Part shown: piece by piece, positions 51,569-55,105 of the stretch
Position numbering within the stretch: the stretch's first letter is position 1
How the letters are laid out: the number at the start of each line of letters is the position of its first letter
Assembly (NCBI GenBank): GCA_951800645.1
Contig: CATOIK010000018.1
Location: forward strand, 1 to 55,105
Direction: 5' to 3'
Source: an uncultured Eubacteriales bacterium
GTDB lineage: Bacteria > Bacillota > Clostridia > Lachnospirales > Lachnospiraceae
Length of the DNA: 55,105 nucleotides
Position numbers and translations under genes: made by a program
Notes under the pieces: generated by a model
What the model was told of the DNA's origin: nothing
Databases searched by the model: none
Seen by the model: only the letters and a program-made list of their open reading frames with translations

Positions 51569-52922
51569 TAGCGAAACCCGGTTTAGTTCTTAAGTTTTTC
51601 ATAATCCGTCTGTAAGAAGGAATCAAAAACAAATCTGCCGCAATCCAGGCAGCCGGATTGGCAAGGCACACAGCCGGATAGCCAAACAACGGTACCAGAC
51701 AGAAACTGACTGCTGTGCGGGCAATCATCTCGCAGACGCCGGCCAGCACTGCCAGCTTGGAGTAGCCCATACCCTGAATCAAAAACCGCACCACATTGAC
51801 AAACATCAGCGGAATGTAAAAGGCTGCGTTCATCACCAGGAAGAAGTGAACCTGACCCAGAATTTCCGTCTGGTCCCGCTCCAGGAACAAAATGGCAATG
51901 GACGGCCCAAACAGAGCCAGGACTCCCAGAGCAAGAACTGCATAACCGCAGCCCATCAGGGCGGCAGCCTTAAATCCCTTGCTGATTCGGTCCAGCTTCC
52001 GGGCGCCGATATTCTGCCCTCCGTAGGTCGCCATGGTAGAGCCTAACGCATCGAAGGGGCAGCAGAAAAACATGCTGATTTTAGAACCGGCGGTAACGGC
52101 TGCCACAGCCATGGAGCCTAAGCCGTTTACTGCAGTCTGGAGAACCACACTGCCAATGGCGGTAATAGAATACTGAAGTCCCATAGGCACGCCCATGTTG
52201 CAGAGAATCAGCATAATGTTTTTGTCCGGCTTCGCCTCATCCTTTGTCATCCGCAAAATTTCAAACCGTTTCTTCATATAAATGAAGCAGCCGATTCCAG
52301 ACACAGCCTGGGAAATCACAGTAGCCCAGGCGGCTCCCTCCTCCCCCATTCCCAGCACCAGAATGGTAGTCAAATCCAGAGCGATGTTTAAAAGAGAGGA
52401 AAATACCAGGAAGATCAGAGGCGTGCGGCTGTCTCCCAGGGAACGGATAATACCGGACACCATATTATAGAGGAAGGTGGCCGGAATCCCCAGAAAAATC
52501 ACATAAATATAGCGGTATGCCCCATCGATGATGTCTGCCGGAGTGTTCATCAATTCCAGAATCCGCCGGCAGAATACACATACCGTCACCGTCAGCACGG
52601 CTGAAAAACCAATGGACAGCCAGGCGCCGTTGGCTGCAAATTTTCGCAGGAGACTTTCGTTTTTCTCCCCGAATTTCTGAGCTACCGGGATGGCGAATCC
52701 ATTGCAGACGCCCATACAGAACCCAATAATCATAAAATTGATGGAGCCGGTAGAGCCTACTGCAGCCAGAGCTGTTACCCCCAGATATTTTCCCACAATG
52801 ATGGTATCCATCATGTTGTAAAACTGCTGAAACAGCATGCCGAACAGCATAGGGAAGAAGAATCCCAGCATCAGCCGGGTAGGGGAGCCGGATGTCATAT
52901 CTTTTGTTGCACTTTTTGCCAT
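51555..52922 (-). CDS. MATE family efflux transporter
   Basis: 455 residues, twelve membrane helices with the MATE repeats: GSPTRLMLGFFFPMLFGMLFQQFYNMMDTIIVGKYLG in the first half and GLGSMAVAAVTAGSKISMFF in the second. Likely sodium- or proton-driven export of drugs or metabolites; the substrate is unknown. ATG 52922 follows AAAAGGAGAGGACAACGATT; the longer frame has no support. The 271-nt gap upstream holds a long TTTCCAGCG...CTGGAAA inverted repeat (52997-53067) and a weak promoter (TATAAG at 53069-53074). Confidence 0.93.
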   Translation of the reverse strand: MAKSATKDMTSGSPTRLMLGFFFPMLFGMLFQQFYNMMDTIIVGKYLGVTALAAVGSTGSINFMIIGFCMGVCNGFAIPVAQKFGEKNESLLRKFAANGAWLSIGFSAVLTVTVCVFCRRILELMNTPADIIDGAYRYIYVIFLGIPATFLYNMVSGIIRSLGDSRTPLIFLVFSSLLNIALDLTTILVLGMGEEGAAWATVISQAVSGIGCFIYMKKRFEILRMTKDEAKPDKNIMLILCNMGVPMGLQYSITAIGSVVLQTAVNGLGSMAVAAVTAGSKISMFFCCPFDALGSTMATYGGQNIGARKLDRISKGFKAAALMGCGYAVLALGVLALFGPSIAILFLERDQTEILGQVHFFLVMNAAFYIPLMFVNVVRFLIQGMGYSKLAVLAGVCEMIARTAVSFCLVPLFGYPAVCLANPAAWIAADLFLIPSYRRIMKNLRTKPGFAIDGD

Positions 52923-53193
52923 AATCGTTGTCCTCTCCTTTTGTTTCACAGGCTTTATTTCCCTGTGAATAATGAAAAAGAATCCTGCTTTTGCACTTTC
53001 CAGCGCCGAGGGCGGCCGCATGCGACATACTGCATCTTCGGGGAAGTGCACTTCTTCGCTCTGGAAATCTTATACCAGTTTTTCTCCTTTGTCCATCTGA
53101 TTTTTCCACAAAAATTCAGCTCATTTTCTCTTTGTTTTTCGCGGTTTTTTCCGAACCGCCCTGATGGTTTTCAGACCGGTATTTTCACCGGAT

Positions 53194-54111
53194 CTACATA
53201 TGAGACAGGGTAATCCTGGCCGCCCTTCTTCCGTTCTCAAACAGCTCCTCCTGCTGGGCTTTTGTCAGGCCAAATTCTGTACTGCCGATATTTCTCCGCC
53301 CGGTTCCTGTCCCTACTGCCGTAGAGATCTGAATGGTATGAAGCTCTGTCCCTGCCCCCTGACAGTTGTTGTCAATAGCGTCCATACAGGTAGCCACAAT
53401 GGATTTTAAATACTCGGTCAGACCAGGCTTATGGCTGCAGCCTGTCGTTCCTTCCGCCTCCTTTTCCGTCTGAAACTGAAAACCAAAGGTGGGCTGCCTG
53501 GCAGAACCACCGCCAAACATCCAGGCTGGATAGTTGCTGAGCAAACCGCCGTCTACCAGAACATGGATCTGCCCAGATGAATCTTTTATGCATACCGGCT
53601 CAAAAAACACAGGAATGCTTACACTGGCCTTCACTGCTAAAGCCACAGGAAATTCCTCCGGCTTCAGGCCAAACACCTCCCCGTCTCCCGGAAATACAAG
53701 CAGCTTCCGGTCTGTCAAATCACTGGCTGTAATAAAAAGCTGCCGCCCTGTCTCAGCCACATCCCCAAAAGTGCGGATTCCCTTAGGCTCTAACATCTGC
53801 TTTATCCACAGCTCTAAATAATCGGTATCGTATATTCCCAGGGTAAAGAAAAGGGACAGCGCTTTTCCCACTGTCCCAAAGTAATCTCCCAAAGACTTCC
53901 CCTTAAACCGGCGATAGTCCAGATTCATCATTTCTCGTTTTAGCTGGCTGCAGGGATAACCGGCTGCCAGAAGGGCCGCCACAATGGCTCCCGCTGATGA
54001 ACCGGCCAGCGCCTCAAACTGATAACCTGCTGCTTCCAGGGCGCAGGCTGCGCCTACATGGGCAATGCCCCGGACGCCGCCGCCTTCAAATACTCCGTTG
54101 CAAAGCTTCAT
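53194..54111 (-). CDS. Patatin-like phospholipase
   Basis: 305 residues. Patatin signature: oxyanion loop GGGVRG (10-15), nucleophile elbow GSSAG (Ser39) and catalytic Asp in LVDGGLLSNYP (Asp187). Probably a cytoplasmic lipid acyl hydrolase; the substrate is unknown. ATG 54111 follows GGAGGGGATAGAG. It lies 78 nt downstream of the SseB-like gene on the same strand, probably cotranscribed. Confidence 0.93.
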   Translation of the reverse strand: MKLCNGVFEGGGVRGIAHVGAACALEAAGYQFEALAGSSAGAIVAALLAAGYPCSQLKREMMNLDYRRFKGKSLGDYFGTVGKALSLFFTLGIYDTDYLELWIKQMLEPKGIRTFGDVAETGRQLFITASDLTDRKLLVFPGDGEVFGLKPEEFPVALAVKASVSIPVFFEPVCIKDSSGQIHVLVDGGLLSNYPAWMFGGGSARQPTFGFQFQTEKEAEGTTGCSHKPGLTEYLKSIVATCMDAIDNNCQGAGTELHTIQISTAVGTGTGRRNIGSTEFGLTKAQQEELFENGRRAARITLSHM

Positions 54112-54189
54112 CTCTATCCCCTCCTGCAGAGAGGCTATGCAGGAATTCTTGCTTTTATGCAGTCCTGCAGTTTGTGGAGTCCTGCTGTC

Positions 54190-54942
54190 TTATGCCTGTT
54201 TTACCGGATTCCGGCCAACCATCAGCGGCAGATTTACGCCTGCCATATTTAAAATAACGCCTGTGGCTTCCTTGTCCAGCACCTTCCCCAGCTTGTCTGC
54301 CTCTACTACCACAGCCTTGAATTTCCCTTCCCGGTTAAAGCGGGAAAACTCTACGGCGTCGGTAAACACCGGCTGGTATTTCTTACCATCCTTCAGGCTG
54401 ATTACAGGCGTTCCCTGACCTTCTTTTTCCAGGGCAAACAGGAAACTGCTCTTTTGGAAATGGGCTGCCAGCTCCTCCTGCAGCTCCGATAACCGTTCTT
54501 TTGTATCCGGCCCAGCCGGCTTTCTCAGTTCCTGGGCAAAGTAAATGGCTGTCAGATGAAGCTGGGTATTCTCTACCCAGACCGTACCGTCCGGCATAGT
54601 TTCTGGTTCCCGCCGCTTTACAATCTCATCAAGCTGAACGATGGCTTTTTCTTCTCCCATATGTACTTGGACTGCATTGACGCCCATAGTATAAAGGTTA
54701 GTGAAAAATATCAGCATCTGAGGGCTTGCCATCTTCATAACGGTTACCGGAGCCTTCTTTTCTGCCAGGGCCGACGCCGTCTCTTTCGCTTCCTGCTCCT
54801 CAAAAAACAGCATTACTTTATCGTCAAATGTTTCTTCATCACACTCTACATAAGGTTCTCTGGTGCAGGCCGACAACAGCGAAAAAAACACTGCTTCCTT
54901 ATCCGCCAGCCGGGTTACCAGCTCTTTTTTCATGATTTCCAT
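54190..54942 (-). CDS. SseB family protein
   Basis: 250 residues, soluble. An N-terminal part (residues 1-125) with TVMKMASPQMLIFFTNLYTMGVNAVQVHMGEE is followed by a second SseB-like module (residues 130-250) with ISLKDGKKYQPVFTDAVEFSRFNREG and GVILNMAGVNLPL. SseB domains occur in enhanced-serine-sensitivity and type III-related proteins; the function here is unknown. ATG 54942 is six bases after AGGAGA. A terminator-like hairpin lies 40 nt upstream. Confidence 0.85.
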   Translation of the reverse strand: MEIMKKELVTRLADKEAVFFSLLSACTREPYVECDEETFDDKVMLFFEEQEAKETASALAEKKAPVTVMKMASPQMLIFFTNLYTMGVNAVQVHMGEEKAIVQLDEIVKRREPETMPDGTVWVENTQLHLTAIYFAQELRKPAGPDTKERLSELQEELAAHFQKSSFLFALEKEGQGTPVISLKDGKKYQPVFTDAVEFSRFNREGKFKAVVVEADKLGKVLDKEATGVILNMAGVNLPLMVGRNPVKQA

Positions 54943-54969
54943 TCCGGTTCTCCTGTTCTTTTCTGATTC

Positions 54970-55105
54970 CTCTTTTTCTGAAAAAGAGTCCGGTTCACCG
55001 GACTCTCGCGCCGGAGCGCGTCTGCGTCAGCAGACATTTTCCTTAAGCGCGAAGTGCGCATCCCGCGGAGCGTTTTTGTTTCATAGGGCGAACTTTCCTA
55101 TGAAA
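54970..55105 (-). repeat. Array of consecutive perfect hairpins at the window edge
   Basis: Read along the plus strand: GAGTCCGG-ttca-CCGGACTC (54986-55005), CGCGC-cgga-GCGCG (55007-55020), GTCTGC-gtca-GCAGAC (55020-55035), GCGC-gaagt-GCGC (55047-55059) and TTTCATAGG...CCTATGAAA (55079-55105). On the minus strand the first listed hairpin is followed by TTTTTC, like a terminator, just before the SseB-like ribosome site; an overlapping CTCTTTTT/AAAAAGAG pair (54970-54988) would compete with it. The element continues outside the window. Confidence 0.6.

Overview
The window is about 50% G+C chromosomal DNA from a Gram-positive anaerobe, most likely a gut Lachnospiraceae (Clostridium cluster XIVa) or close relative. 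The evidence is family-level: AGGAGG-type ribosome sites, TTGACA-17-TATAAT promoters, a HrcA/CIRCE-controlled groESL pair, c-di-AMP (cdaA/cdaR), mini-RNase III, GlnRS, lipobox proteins, and families typical of this group (DUF6106, DUF3793, DUF4349, DUF5684). It is mostly core genome. The only mobile DNA seen is the 5' end of an IS256-like transposase at the left edge.

Layout. 1-5.7 kb: guaA with a long structured leader, a DUF4349 lipoprotein, an AI-2E-type permease and an aminotransferase. 5.7-13 kb: a minus-strand run from two membrane proteins through cdaA-cdaR to ptsH-ptsI, then a Wzy-like protein. 13-21.3 kb: guaB, DUF6106, groEL-groES under CIRCE, an acidic YtxH-like protein, a MocR regulator and glnS. 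21.4-28.8 kb: sortase B, tRNA-Thr, a DUF4397 protein, the lipid kinase-ispF-cysS-mrnC-rlmB operon and a PAP2 protein. 28.9-34 kb: tRNA-Val and tRNA-Met, then a Fur-like regulator followed by a His-rich COG0523 GTPase, a second GTPase fused to a YcgQ-like domain, a CPBP protease and a glycosyltransferase. 34-39.4 kb: znuACB joined to ktrB-ktrA, and DUF3793. 39.7-42.8 kb: a MerR regulator, a repeat-rich secreted protein with a MerR-type 19-bp-spacer promoter, and DUF5684. 42.9-49.9 kb: a uronate locus (uxaA-iclR-eda-kdgK divergent from lacI-uxaC). 50-55.1 kb: L,D-transpeptidase, MATE exporter, patatin and SseB-like protein.

Working together: UxaC, UxaA, KdgK and Eda take hexuronates to pyruvate and glyceraldehyde-3-phosphate. 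The uronate/tagaturonate reductase is not in the window. ZnuABC, the two COG0523-like proteins and the Fur-like repressor form a metal-homeostasis neighbourhood.

The most unusual content is non-coding. Three copies of an element fold on paper into a four-way junction (closing stem plus three hairpins) with stems that change sequence while keeping pairing. A second repeat family has GTTACTGTTCAGAGCC-like ends. There are also arrays of consecutive hairpins (guaA leader, eda-kdgK gap, right window edge). I see no CRISPR array, prophage or recognisable defence system.
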